Assembly: GCF_000170795.1 (NCBI RefSeq)
Contig: NZ_ABCM01000020.1
Location: 1-64,000, forward strand
DNA from: Pedobacter sp. BAL39
GTDB lineage: Bacteria > Bacteroidota > Bacteroidia > Sphingobacteriales > Sphingobacteriaceae
DNA length: 64,000 nt
Direction of reading: 5' to 3'
Below are positions 1-9,318 of the stretch, one piece after another (the stretch's first letter is position 1; every line of letters begins with the position of its first letter). The position numbers and the translations under genes were made by a program. A model generated the notes under the pieces. That model was not told where the DNA came from. It did not search any database and saw nothing but the letters and a program-made list of their open reading frames with translations.

Positions 1-1787
1 CTGTATGCGATGAGTTTGATGCGCAGCAACCGGGCCATACTTTTGTACTTGGAGACGATGCTTTCTCGCTGGATGGCAAGCCATTGCAGATGATCTCGGG
101 AGAGATGCACTGTGCAAGGATCCCGGTAGCTTACTGGCGCGACCGCATGAAGATGGCGAAGGCCATGGGATTGAATACCGTCGGTACCTATGTATTCTGG
201 AACGCGCATGAAGCTGCCCAGGGCAGGTATGATTTTAGCGGCAACAACAACATCGCTGAATTTGTGCGTATTGCGAAAGAAGAGGGGCTGTGGGTAGTGC
301 TTCGTCCGAGCCCTTATGCTTGTGCGGAATGGGAATTTGGTGGTTATCCATGGTGGCTGCTCAAGGATCCGACGATGAAAGTACGAAGTAAAGATTCGCG
401 TTTCATCAATGCCTATACCAGTTACATTAAGAGACTTGCAAAGGAGCTGGTGCCGCTGCAGGTGACCCATGGTGGAAATATCCTCATGATCCAGATCGAA
501 AATGAATACGGATCCTACAGTGACGACAAAAGTTATATGGACCTGAACCGGCAGATTTTTAGGGATGCTGGTTTTGATGGTGTTCTTTTTACCTGCGATG
601 GTGCTGACCAGATGACAAAAGGTTACCTTCCTGGCTACCTTCCGGCGGTAAACGGACTGGAAGATCCTGCTGCAGTGAAGGCGCTGATCAACAAACACCA
701 TGAAGGCAAGGGCCCTTATTATGTGGCAGAATGGTACCCGGGCTGGTTTGACCACTGGGGAGAAAAACATGCCAGGGTGTCGGCAGATGCGTCAGCAAAG
801 AAACTCGATGACATCCTGGGCGCAGGAATTTCCATCAATATGTACATGTTCCACGGCGGTACTACCCGCGATTTTATGAACGGTGCAAATATGAATGTCA
901 AAGAACCCTATGCCCCACAGGTTTCTAGTTATGATTATGACGCGCCATTGGATGAGGCTGGAAACCCAACAGATAAATTTTTAAAATTCAGGGCAGTAAT
1001 TGAAAAACACCTTCCGGCAGGAACAGTGTTGCCTCCGGTACCAGAGAAAAAACGGACAATTGCGATCAATGATATACCGCTGAGCAGTTATTCCGCAATC
1101 TTCAACCAACTGCCTAAGGCAGTGACTTCAGCATTGCCTCTTGCTTTTGAAGACCTGGACCAGGCCTATGGTTTTGTGCTTTACCGCACAACAATTGCGA
1201 AAGCTGGTTTGCTGAAAGTAAAGGAGCTGCGCGATTATGCGACGATCTATATCAATGGTAAACAGGTGGCATCGCTGGACCGCCGACTGGAGAAAGACAG
1301 TACCCTCTTGCAGGATGTTGCCCAAAATGCAGTGCTCGACATCCTTGTGGAAAACAATGGAAGGATCAACTATGGACCATTCCTGACAGACAACAGGCAT
1401 GGCATCACCAGGGAGGTTTCTCTGGACGGCAACGTACTGAAAAATTGGCAAATGTTTAAACTGCCTTTTGCTGATCTGAAAGGTTTTAAATATGGCAAAA
1501 CAAAAGTTGAAACCCCGCAGCCAGCACTTTACAAAGGAACTTTCGAGCTGACTGATGTAGCTGACACTTATCTTGATATGCAGTCGTTTGGAAAAGGTTT
1601 TGTGTTTCTGAATGGCCATAACCTGGGTAAATACTGGTCTGAAGGCCCTCAGCAAACCATCTACATTCCATCAGTATGGTTGAAAAAAGGAAAAAATGAG
1701 CTGGTGATCTTTGATCAGCTGGGTGCCGGTCATACAAAGGTGAGCACCATTGCCAATCCGATCCTGGATCAGCAGAAAAAGAAATAA
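1..1787 (+). CDS. GH35 beta-galactosidase, 5' end outside the window
   Basis: Glycoside hydrolase family 35, expected to remove terminal beta-galactose from oligosaccharides. The frame is open from base 3 to the left edge, so the first apparent start (TTG at 84) is internal and the signal peptide lies outside the window. The clan-A acid/base motif QIENEYG is present (Glu codon 504-506), and the nucleophile motif AEWYPGWFDHWG has its Glu at 729-731. The C-terminal part carries the jelly-roll signatures usual for the family (ATIYINGKQV and FLNGHNLGKYW). The GH29 fucosidase gene starts 32 bp downstream on the same strand, so the two are probably co-transcribed and act on the same galactose/fucose glycan. 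The family call is firm; the exact substrate is inferred from context. Confidence 0.93.
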   Translation, partial: VCDEFDAQQPGHTFVLGDDAFSLDGKPLQMISGEMHCARIPVAYWRDRMKMAKAMGLNTVGTYVFWNAHEAAQGRYDFSGNNNIAEFVRIAKEEGLWVVLRPSPYACAEWEFGGYPWWLLKDPTMKVRSKDSRFINAYTSYIKRLAKELVPLQVTHGGNILMIQIENEYGSYSDDKSYMDLNRQIFRDAGFDGVLFTCDGADQMTKGYLPGYLPAVNGLEDPAAVKALINKHHEGKGPYYVAEWYPGWFDHWGEKHARVSADASAKKLDDILGAGISINMYMFHGGTTRDFMNGANMNVKEPYAPQVSSYDYDAPLDEAGNPTDKFLKFRAVIEKHLPAGTVLPPVPEKKRTIAINDIPLSSYSAIFNQLPKAVTSALPLAFEDLDQAYGFVLYRTTIAKAGLLKVKELRDYATIYINGKQVASLDRRLEKDSTLLQDVAQNAVLDILVENNGRINYGPFLTDNRHGITREVSLDGNVLKNWQMFKLPFADLKGFKYGKTKVETPQPALYKGTFELTDVADTYLDMQSFGKGFVFLNGHNLGKYWSEGPQQTIYIPSVWLKKGKNELVIFDQLGAGHTKVSTIANPILDQQKKK

Positions 1788-1819
1788 ACCCTGATATTTA
1801 AACAATAACAGAAAAAGAG

Positions 1820-3931
1820 ATGAAAAAAAGATGGCTTATGTTACTGCTCATGGGTACCGGTTTTTCGGTATTTGCGCAGGAGGCACCTAAACCTTATGGG
1901 CCGCTGCCGAGCGAGGCCCAGCTGAACTGGCATGAGATGGGCATGTACTGCATCATTCATTTTGGTGTGGATACTTATACCGATAAGGAATGGGGTTTTG
2001 GGGATGAAAATCCGGAGATCGTCAATCCAACGAAATTCAGTGCCGAGCAGATCGTCGGCGCTGCAAAGTCAGGTGGCTTTAAAGGGGTGGTGGTTGTAGC
2101 GAAACACCACGACGGACTGTGTATCTGGCCAACAAAAACCACGGACCACAACATTAGCCGCACCAAATGGAAGGATGGAAAAGGGGATATGATGGCCGAA
2201 TATCAAAAGGCCTGTGAAAAGCTGGGCATGCAGCTCGGTGTGTATTGTTCGCCATGGGACAGGAACAGTGAGTTTTATGGTACCCAGAAATATGTAGACC
2301 TTTACCGGGAGCAGCTTCGGGAGCTGTATAGCAACTATGGAAAGCTGTTCATCTCCTGGCATGATGGTGCCAATGGCGGTGATGGGTATTATGGCGGCAA
2401 GAATGAAACCCGCAAGATTGACCATACCAGCTATTATGGCTGGCCGCAGACCTGGGACATCACCCGGCAGATGCAGCCTGATGCGGCGATTTTCGGTGAT
2501 GTTGGTCCCGATGTACGCTGGGTAGGGAATGAGGAAGGTCATGCGGGTACAACCTCCTGGGCTACTTATGAACCAAAAGCTCCTGATGAAGGGCGTATTC
2601 CCGCGAATGGATATGTGAAATACTGGGAAGCGGTGAAGGGGCACCGTGATGGTAAATACTGGCTGCCGGCGGAGTGTGATGTATCCCTGCGCCCGGGTTG
2701 GTTTTATCACGCCAGTCAGAATGCCAAAGTGAAATCTCCTTATACACTGCTGGACCTCTACTACAAAAGTGTGGGCCGTGGTGCCGACCTTGATCTGGGG
2801 CTTTCTCCGAACAGGGATGGCCTGCTGGACGATGTGGATGTACAGTCGCTAAAAGAATTTGGCAATTTGTTAAGTCAGACTTTCGCACACAACCTGGCTG
2901 CTGGAGCTAAGCTTTCGGCGAGCAATGTGCGGGCTGGAAGTGTCAACCTTTATGGGCCTAAATTTTTACTGGATGACGACCGCTACTCGTACTGGAGCAC
3001 TGATGATGGCGTAACAGACCCTTCATTGACGCTGCAGCTGAAGGGCAGACAGCAGTTTAACGTGATCCGTTTGCGGGAGAACATCAAACTGGGACAGCGT
3101 ATTGAGGCGCTGGAGGTAGATGCTTTTGTAAAGGGGCAATGGCAGAAAATTGCGGAGGCTACGAGCATCGGGCCCAACAGGCTGATCCGTCTTCCGCAGA
3201 ATATCAGCACTGATAAAGTGAGGTTGCGCATATTGAAATCGCCGGTTTGTATTGCATTGAGCGACTTCGGTTTATATAAAGAACCTGCACATCTTACCAA
3301 ACCTGAGATTGCCAGGGACCTGGAAGGCAAAGTGAGCATCAGCACCACGGCGCCTGTTTCAGGCTTGTTTTATACAATTGATGGCAGCATGCCAAGCACG
3401 AAATCTACAGCTTACAAAAATGCTTTTGATCTTCAGGATGGTGGGGTTGTGCGCGCGATTGCAGTTGAAGGCGGGAAAAGCAGTGAGGCGGTGACGGCTG
3501 ATTTCGAGATGAGTAAGTCGGGCTGGAAGCTGCTGGACGGTCCCGAGGAGGGTAAGGCAACATTGGCTCTGGATGAAAATCCGAATACTTTTTGGAGCAC
3601 GGTTCAGAAAGACAGTACCGGCAAGTTTGTTCCTGCGGGGCTGAGCATAGATATGGGTAAAGTCCAATCAATTTCGGCTTTCAGCTATCTGCCACGCCAG
3701 GATAAAAAGCTGGAAGGCATGGTTGACCAATATGTTTTTGAGGTTAGTGATGACGGAAAGCAATGGAAGGAAGTACTTCGTGGGGAGTTTTCAAACATCA
3801 GGGCCAACCCGATCAATCAGGTGCTGAAGTTGTCGGCCCCGGTGAAGGCAAGATATTTCCGTTTCCAGGGATTGAGAAGTGTGAAAGGAAATGGTGTGAC
3901 TGCTGCGGAGATCGGTGTGATCAGCCAATAG
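1820..3931 (+). CDS. GH29 alpha-L-fucosidase with C-terminal accessory domains
   Basis: A 703-residue secreted alpha-L-fucosidase. A signal peptide (MKKRWLMLLLMGTGFSVFAQ) is followed by a GH29 catalytic domain (about 25-345) with the motifs KHHDGLCIWPTKTTDHN and WHDGANGGDG; Asp182 of WHDGANG is the expected nucleophile. Three further domains follow: a discoidin-like F5/8 type C module (about 365-480), a chitobiase C-terminal-like module (about 500-565, YTIDGSMPS) and a second F5/8 type C module (about 575-703). The latter probably bind glycan. The ATG at 1820 has a purine-rich stretch just upstream. The WxDGANG form resembles GH29 subfamily B, which prefers alpha-1,3/1,4 fucose in branched glycans; the subfamily is tentative. 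It follows the GH35 gene by 32 bp and is closed by a strong terminator. Confidence 0.93.
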   Translation: MKKRWLMLLLMGTGFSVFAQEAPKPYGPLPSEAQLNWHEMGMYCIIHFGVDTYTDKEWGFGDENPEIVNPTKFSAEQIVGAAKSGGFKGVVVVAKHHDGLCIWPTKTTDHNISRTKWKDGKGDMMAEYQKACEKLGMQLGVYCSPWDRNSEFYGTQKYVDLYREQLRELYSNYGKLFISWHDGANGGDGYYGGKNETRKIDHTSYYGWPQTWDITRQMQPDAAIFGDVGPDVRWVGNEEGHAGTTSWATYEPKAPDEGRIPANGYVKYWEAVKGHRDGKYWLPAECDVSLRPGWFYHASQNAKVKSPYTLLDLYYKSVGRGADLDLGLSPNRDGLLDDVDVQSLKEFGNLLSQTFAHNLAAGAKLSASNVRAGSVNLYGPKFLLDDDRYSYWSTDDGVTDPSLTLQLKGRQQFNVIRLRENIKLGQRIEALEVDAFVKGQWQKIAEATSIGPNRLIRLPQNISTDKVRLRILKSPVCIALSDFGLYKEPAHLTKPEIARDLEGKVSISTTAPVSGLFYTIDGSMPSTKSTAYKNAFDLQDGGVVRAIAVEGGKSSEAVTADFEMSKSGWKLLDGPEEGKATLALDENPNTFWSTVQKDSTGKFVPAGLSIDMGKVQSISAFSYLPRQDKKLEGMVDQYVFEVSDDGKQWKEVLRGEFSNIRANPINQVLKLSAPVKARYFRFQGLRSVKGNGVTAAEIGVISQ

Positions 3932-3980
3932 TTTTTAAGGATCAGATCTCTCCCGGAATATCTGGAGGGTGATGAATGGA

Positions 3981-4013
3981 AAAGGGTTCTGCAATTACCG
4001 CAGAACCCTTTTT
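3981..4013. terminator. Intrinsic terminator, probably bidirectional
   Basis: A perfect 12-bp stem (AAAGGGTTCTGC at 3981-3992 with its complement at 4000-4011) has a 7-nt loop and ends in a T-run on the plus strand and an A-rich start, that is a T-run on the minus strand. It lies between the convergent fucosidase and susD genes and can serve both. Confidence 0.88.
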
Positions 4014-4141
4014 CGTATTGGTATTTTTGACTTCCTTATTTGTTTGATGTACTCTATTTATTTAGCACGCTGCCGGTTTTGTTGATCAACTGTTCTGATT
4101 TTTTTTCAGACGGCCGGAATGTCTTTGTCGGCAGTTAAGCG

Positions 4142-5839
4142 TTAGTTTTCGTAACCGGGGTTTTGAGTGAGTTTATTATTACTTCTCTGAATTTCAGCAA
4201 AAGGAATTGGCAACAGATACATTTTTTCCAGGAACCGGCGCTCATTGTCGACCACACTTGTCAGGTTGTATTCTAAAGTTGTTCCGTTTTTGTCGATCCG
4301 GGCACCTAGAGCTGGTTTAGCAAAGACTGTAGCACCCAATTTCCAGCGGCGGATGTCATTGAAGCGATGTTGCTCAATGCTGAGTTCAACGCGTCTTTCA
4401 TTTCTGTAACGTTGAACCAGAGCGGTGCCGCTTTCAGTAATGTCCGGCATTTGGTATCTTAAACGTACGATATTTAATGCTCTTTTTGCTTCTGCCTCAT
4501 TACCCAACGCAATTTGGGTCTCCGCATAGTTCAGGAAGAACTCTGTTTTTCTGAAATAAATCCAGGGGCTCAGGTTCTCCTGGTCGCCTTTCTGCTGTGC
4601 TCTTTTCCCTTCATCCAGGAATTTCCTAAAATTGTATGCAGTAGGAGAGTTGTTCCATGGCTGTGAAGGGCCTCCTTTTCCATCGATGCCATTTTTGGCC
4701 GTGTTGCTGGGTTCGTTTTTGTCGTAAAAATACTGCATCTCACGAACGGCTCCCCGCTCAGGGTCCATGATGGTTGCACCTTGATAAAGGATACTTTTGG
4801 CAAACCTCGGGTCGCGGTTGATGTAAGGGTTTTGTGGATCAAATCCTGAAGTTGGGTCGGATGGCAATTTGCCGTTGGTTAGTTCGTAGCTGTTCACCAG
4901 GTCCTGGGTAGGTACTAATGTTCCCCATCCGTTCATAGAGCCTGGGTAGAACCACATGTTGACACCCCATTCGCCACCACCATGGGCATTGTTCTGGGTA
5001 AAACTGCGGGACAGGATGACATCATTCGTCGACTTACCACCGAATAGATTTCCATAATCAGTGGCATCTATGATGTTATTTACGGTGCTGATATCCATTA
5101 CAAGTTTATTCGCATCGCGGGCTGCGATCCATTTGCTCTGGTCATTTGTTGTATTGAATAAAGGACTGGCGGCATAAAGCAGCGTACGGGCTTTCAAGGC
5201 CATTGCCGCTTCTTTCGTGGCTCTGCCAAAAGGAACTGAGCCTGAGAAGGACGGCAGTTTGGCAATTGCTTCATCACATTCTTTGACTACAAAGGCTGTG
5301 ACTTCTTCTACTGAGTTTCTGCCGAGGTCGTAGTTCTGCTGTCCCAGTTCAAAAGTGTTTTCAATGATGGGTACGCCACCATACCAGATCATCATCTTTG
5401 CATAGAAAAAGGCCCTGAGGAACTGCATCTGTCCGGTCAGGTTTTGGAGCGTTGTAGGGTCAATCGCTGAACCCTGTGTTTTCTCCATGAACAGGTTTAC
5501 CCTGCGGATATTCGCGTAGCTGTTTGACCAGAGGTTGTCATTGACTGACTCCCCCTGATCACGGCCTATGGCACCCGCGGTATAGTTTCTGTATTGCACA
5601 TTGTGCTGACTGTATCCGTCGTCGGTCATGCCTTCAATAAACTTATCGCCTTCCCCGCCATAAGGGTGGCCCATACCGCGGTAAGTGCCATCCACGAACT
5701 GACCAAGTAAGGCGGCGTCCGTAAATACATCGGCATCGCTGAAGGAGTCCAAAGGTTTTAAGTCCAGTATATTTTGTTTGCAGGATGAAAAGCTGAGTGT
5801 TACACCCAGGATTGCATAAAATATATATTTCGTTTTCAT
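4142..5839 (-). CDS. SusD/RagB-family outer-membrane glycan-binding lipoprotein
   Basis: A 565-residue SusD-type lipoprotein. The N-terminus is a type II signal peptide whose lipobox ends at Cys20 (LSFSSCKQN), so it should be lipidated and surface-exposed in the outer membrane. The body has the TPR-like helical order of the family, with LRAFFYAKMMIWYGGVPII near the first helical repeat and a C-terminal half rich in FLNYAETQIALGNEAEAKRALN and RRVELSIEQHRFNDIRRW, all standard SusD signatures. It forms the lid of the SusC transporter encoded 10 bp upstream, capturing oligosaccharide and handing it to the barrel. It is the last gene of the sigma-FecR-SusC-SusD series. Its ligand cannot be read from sequence; adjacent GH35 and GH29 genes suggest a galactose/fucose glycan. 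Confidence 0.95.
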   Translation of the reverse strand: MKTKYIFYAILGVTLSFSSCKQNILDLKPLDSFSDADVFTDAALLGQFVDGTYRGMGHPYGGEGDKFIEGMTDDGYSQHNVQYRNYTAGAIGRDQGESVNDNLWSNSYANIRRVNLFMEKTQGSAIDPTTLQNLTGQMQFLRAFFYAKMMIWYGGVPIIENTFELGQQNYDLGRNSVEEVTAFVVKECDEAIAKLPSFSGSVPFGRATKEAAMALKARTLLYAASPLFNTTNDQSKWIAARDANKLVMDISTVNNIIDATDYGNLFGGKSTNDVILSRSFTQNNAHGGGEWGVNMWFYPGSMNGWGTLVPTQDLVNSYELTNGKLPSDPTSGFDPQNPYINRDPRFAKSILYQGATIMDPERGAVREMQYFYDKNEPSNTAKNGIDGKGGPSQPWNNSPTAYNFRKFLDEGKRAQQKGDQENLSPWIYFRKTEFFLNYAETQIALGNEAEAKRALNIVRLRYQMPDITESGTALVQRYRNERRVELSIEQHRFNDIRRWKLGATVFAKPALGARIDKNGTTLEYNLTSVVDNERRFLEKMYLLPIPFAEIQRSNNKLTQNPGYEN

Positions 5840-5849
5840 GTCTCAGTAA

Positions 5850-8800
5850 TTAGAAAGTTAAGTTAGCCCCAAAATTGATGCTCTTGGTCAGCGGATATCG
5901 CCATCCTTTTTCATTGGCATTCTCAGGATCCGTAAGACCTTTTTTCTTGAGTCCGTCGAAGGTCAGGAGATTGTACCCATTGGTGTAAAAACGCAATGCT
6001 TTGACTCCAATTTTAGCTAGTAGTGGTTTCGGTAGTGTGTATCCAAGTTCCAGGTTTTTTAACCTCACAAATGAAACGTCATGATAAAAGCTGGTGTTGT
6101 TCTGACCAAGAAGACTTCTTCCTGCACGTGCAAGCTCATTGCCGGTAGCATCTGGTCTCCATGCGTTGCTCAGAAAGTAGTCAGGTCCATTGTTTCCAAG
6201 GGAAACGGTGTAATCCATGTACTGTCTTGCTTTCGCTTGCCCCTGAATGAGGGCGCTAAGATCAAATCCTTTGTAGCTCACACCGAGGTTCAGTCCGAAC
6301 TGGATCTGAGGTACATTGGACAATGGCACGCGTATCTGGTCATTGCTGTTCAGCACTCCATCTCCGTTGGTATCTGCATAAATATAATCGCCGATTTTTA
6401 CGCCCGAAAGTCCTGGAAAGTTAGCCAGATCTGCTTCATTCTGATAAATGCCGATCACATTGTACAGCAGTGGAGAGCCCAGAGGTTTGCCTTCCAGTTT
6501 CTGATAGGCTTCGGGGTAAGTATTGCCCTCATCAATAAAGATCACTTTACTTCTGGCGAAGGAAAAGTTACCGCCGATGTTGTATTTCATTTCATTCCAG
6601 TTGCCATTATAGGTTAGCGAAGCCTCAATACCCTTGGTGTCTACTTTTCCAATGTTTTCGTCGGGCAATAATAAACCAGTATACTGGGGAACGGTGATGT
6701 TTCGTGGTGCCTGGATTTTGGTGCGTTTATTAAAAAATGCATCCACTTCCATGGTCAGCTTGTTTTGAAAGAAACCAGCTTCAAAACCGATATCACGGCT
6801 GACCTGATTTTCCCAGGTGATGTTAGGATTTGCAGCAACCCCAGGGTTCAATGCTTGAAAATCCTGCCCCCCGAAGACGTAACCACCGTTTCCGTAGGTG
6901 AACTTATTCAGGAACTGGAAAGGGTCGATACGGTCGTTACCAGATTTACCCCATGAAGCGCGCAGTTTCAAATTAGAAATGACGGGATTGTCTTTCAGGA
7001 ATGCTTCTTCAGACATTACCCAACCCAATGACACACCCGGAAAAAGGCCGAAGCGTTCTCCAGAAGGGAAGATTTGTGATCCGTCATAGCGGAAATGCAC
7101 CTGAAGCAGGTATTTGCTGTCGTAAGCATAGCTAAAGCGACCGAAGTAATTCTGGCGTGCTGTTTGAAATGCTTCACCGTAGTTGGTCATATTGCCAAGG
7201 CTACCTGCAAAAAGTTGATCAATCTGGGAAGATACAAAGCCCGTTCTCTGGGCATCGAAGAGATCTTGTCTGCCTTCATTCTGCTCATAAGCAAGGAAAC
7301 CTGCAACATCATGTTTTCCGAAGGCTCTTTTATAGTTGATTTTGGAATTTAAGGTTAAAGAATTGCTTCTGGTAAAGTATTGCCTCAATGCACGTGCAGG
7401 CCCGAACGATTTTGGTGCCAGTACATCATTAGCATCCGCCTCATAATAAGTCCATGGTTGTGACCAAACCTTTCTAAAGCCCTGAATATAGTCGTATGCA
7501 GCATACCCGTCCAGATATAGGCCTTCTACACCAGGTATGTCGTAGGTATAACGAAGCGTACCATTTAGTGTATTTCTTTCCTCTTTGTCATACCCTGTTC
7601 CTTGAGCAATAGCCAGAGGGTTGTACCCCTGTCTGCCAGCGGTAGGGAGGCCATTGATTGTCGCAGGAATGTTTGGTGCTGCAATGAGCGCACCCTGGAA
7701 CAAGAGTTGTTGTTCTACCTGAAGGAAATCAATGTTCTCACGTCTTCCGGCAAGATCCAAGCCAATTTTCAGTCTTTTTGATGCCTGTGCATCAATGTTT
7801 GATCTGAAGTTATATTGTTTGAAACCGGTGGTTTCATCTTTTTTCAGGAGTCCGCTTTGTGTAGAAAGACCCGCAGAAAGAAAATATTTAACGTTTTCGG
7901 TTCCGCCATCCATGGTTAAGCTGTGACGGCTCTGTAGGGAATGGTTTCTCAGGATCTCCTCCTGCCAGTTGGTTGAAGGAAGCTGACCGCTGTTGTACTG
8001 ACTGATCTGTTCAGGACTGAAGGACGGCGCTGTTCCACTTTGCAGGTTAATGTCATTAACGATAGTCGCATATAATCCTGCGTCAGCCATTTTAACGAGG
8101 CGTGTTGGACTAACATAACCCTGGTTGAAGGAATAGTTGAATTGAGATGCTCCTGTCTTTCCACGGCGCGTAGTGATGAGAATTACCCCGTTTGCCGCCT
8201 GGGCACCATAGATCCCAGCTGAGGCATCTTTCAATACGGTAAATGTTTCAATGTCATTGGGGTCAATCCGGGATATTCCGTCACGGTTAGCCACTCCGTC
8301 GATGACAATAAGTGGATTGCTGTCGCCGGTAGTACTTAGTCCCCTGATCAATACTGAAGCCTCATCACGGCCGGGTTCACCATTTCGTTGGTTAACGACC
8401 AGTCCGGGTACACGTCCGGCCAGGGAATTGGTAATGGCCGGGGCACTGCTTTTTCGGATGTCAGAACCTTTGATCTGTGATACCGCATTGGTGACCTCCC
8501 TTTTCTGCTGCGTGCCATACCCGACAACTACCACCTCGTTCAGTCCCTGGTTGGAAGTAACCAGCGAGATGTTGATGGTGCTGCGGCTTCCTACAGTCTC
8601 TTCTACAGGCTCATAGCCGATGTAGTTGATCACCAGGACTTCATTTGTAGCAGCCTGGATACTGTAGGCACCTTTGGCATTGGTGATTACCGCTCTGGTG
8701 GTTCCTTTGACCTTTACGCTTACTCCCGGCATAGGCTGGTTCGTTTCATCGGTGATGACCCCGGATACCGTTTGCTGGGCACCTACCGGCTTGATGATGA

Positions 8801-9146
8801 TGAGGTTGTTGGCCATAGGCTCAAAGGTGTAGCCGGTATTCAGGAGCATCTTTTTGAGGACCTCTAAAACAGGTTCTTCGTTGCTGTTGATGCTCACTTT
8901 AAGCTGGCTGATTGCTTTCTGTTCACTGTAAACAAAATAGAAATCGCTCTTTTCCTCGATGGCCGCAAGTGCCTTCTTAAGCGCTACGCTTTCCATGCGG
9001 AGGGAGATTTTCGTTTGGGAGTAGACATTTGCCATGCTCTGAAGGCTAAGGCAAATGATCATAATGAATGTTAACTTCATGGTGATGAGTAATTTTATCA
9101 GCCAATAGTTTTCCTTGACACCTTCATGGTGTTGAAAAAAAATCAT
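5850..9146 (-). CDS. SusC/RagA-family TonB-dependent transporter with STN signalling domain
   Basis: A SusC-type outer-membrane transporter of up to 1098 residues, energised by TonB. After the signal region comes an STN (secretin/TonB N-terminal) domain (about 50-110), a carboxypeptidase-regulatory-like beta-sandwich (about 128-205), and a plug opening with VVVVGYGTQQKREVTNAVSQ, then a 22-strand-size barrel. The STN domain marks it as a receptor that signals to the FecR encoded upstream. Two starts are possible: ATG at 9146, and ATG at 9080, which gives a clean signal peptide (MKLTFIMIICLSL). Many STN-bearing SusC proteins carry an upstream extension like the one here, so I kept the longer form. 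The 172 bp separating it from fecR hold two hairpins. Confidence 0.95.
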   Translation of the reverse strand: MIFFQHHEGVKENYWLIKLLITMKLTFIMIICLSLQSMANVYSQTKISLRMESVALKKALAAIEEKSDFYFVYSEQKAISQLKVSINSNEEPVLEVLKKMLLNTGYTFEPMANNLIIIKPVGAQQTVSGVITDETNQPMPGVSVKVKGTTRAVITNAKGAYSIQAATNEVLVINYIGYEPVEETVGSRSTINISLVTSNQGLNEVVVVGYGTQQKREVTNAVSQIKGSDIRKSSAPAITNSLAGRVPGLVVNQRNGEPGRDEASVLIRGLSTTGDSNPLIVIDGVANRDGISRIDPNDIETFTVLKDASAGIYGAQAANGVILITTRRGKTGASQFNYSFNQGYVSPTRLVKMADAGLYATIVNDINLQSGTAPSFSPEQISQYNSGQLPSTNWQEEILRNHSLQSRHSLTMDGGTENVKYFLSAGLSTQSGLLKKDETTGFKQYNFRSNIDAQASKRLKIGLDLAGRRENIDFLQVEQQLLFQGALIAAPNIPATINGLPTAGRQGYNPLAIAQGTGYDKEERNTLNGTLRYTYDIPGVEGLYLDGYAAYDYIQGFRKVWSQPWTYYEADANDVLAPKSFGPARALRQYFTRSNSLTLNSKINYKRAFGKHDVAGFLAYEQNEGRQDLFDAQRTGFVSSQIDQLFAGSLGNMTNYGEAFQTARQNYFGRFSYAYDSKYLLQVHFRYDGSQIFPSGERFGLFPGVSLGWVMSEEAFLKDNPVISNLKLRASWGKSGNDRIDPFQFLNKFTYGNGGYVFGGQDFQALNPGVAANPNITWENQVSRDIGFEAGFFQNKLTMEVDAFFNKRTKIQAPRNITVPQYTGLLLPDENIGKVDTKGIEASLTYNGNWNEMKYNIGGNFSFARSKVIFIDEGNTYPEAYQKLEGKPLGSPLLYNVIGIYQNEADLANFPGLSGVKIGDYIYADTNGDGVLNSNDQIRVPLSNVPQIQFGLNLGVSYKGFDLSALIQGQAKARQYMDYTVSLGNNGPDYFLSNAWRPDATGNELARAGRSLLGQNNTSFYHDVSFVRLKNLELGYTLPKPLLAKIGVKALRFYTNGYNLLTFDGLKKKGLTDPENANEKGWRYPLTKSINFGANLTF

Positions 9147-9175
9147 AATTTTACGATCTTAAGGTACATAGATAC

Positions 9176-9247
9176 AGCCCTTCTGCGAAAAGGGCTATGT
9201 TGATTGGTCTTAAATTGAATGCTGATGGGACTGCCTATGGCAGTTCC
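9176..9247 (-). promoter_or_regulatory. Two hairpins in the fecR-susC spacer
   Basis: Two inverted repeats lie in the 172-bp gap. One has 7-bp arms (AGCCCTT at 9176-9182, AAGGGCT at 9190-9196). The other has 9-bp arms with one wobble pair (9227-9235 and 9239-9247) around a 3-nt loop. Neither has a T-run, so they are more likely leader structures or RNA-processing sites than terminators. Confidence 0.45.
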
Positions 9248-9318
9248 ATTCTTTAAGTCTGTTCCGGATGGTAGCGTTTTTTCATGTTTGTTCTTGGTTA
9301 GTGGTGGTTTATTAATGT

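Noticed and set aside
1128..1655. 175-aa minus-strand frame inside the GH35 gene
   Set aside because: It lies fully inside a well-supported GH35 gene in antisense and has no recognisable domain.
2069..2710. 213-aa minus-strand frame inside the GH29 gene
   Set aside because: Antisense to the fucosidase catalytic domain; composition is that of a shadow frame.
6081..6617. 178-aa plus-strand frame inside susC
   Set aside because: Antisense to the SusC barrel, no motif and no promoter.
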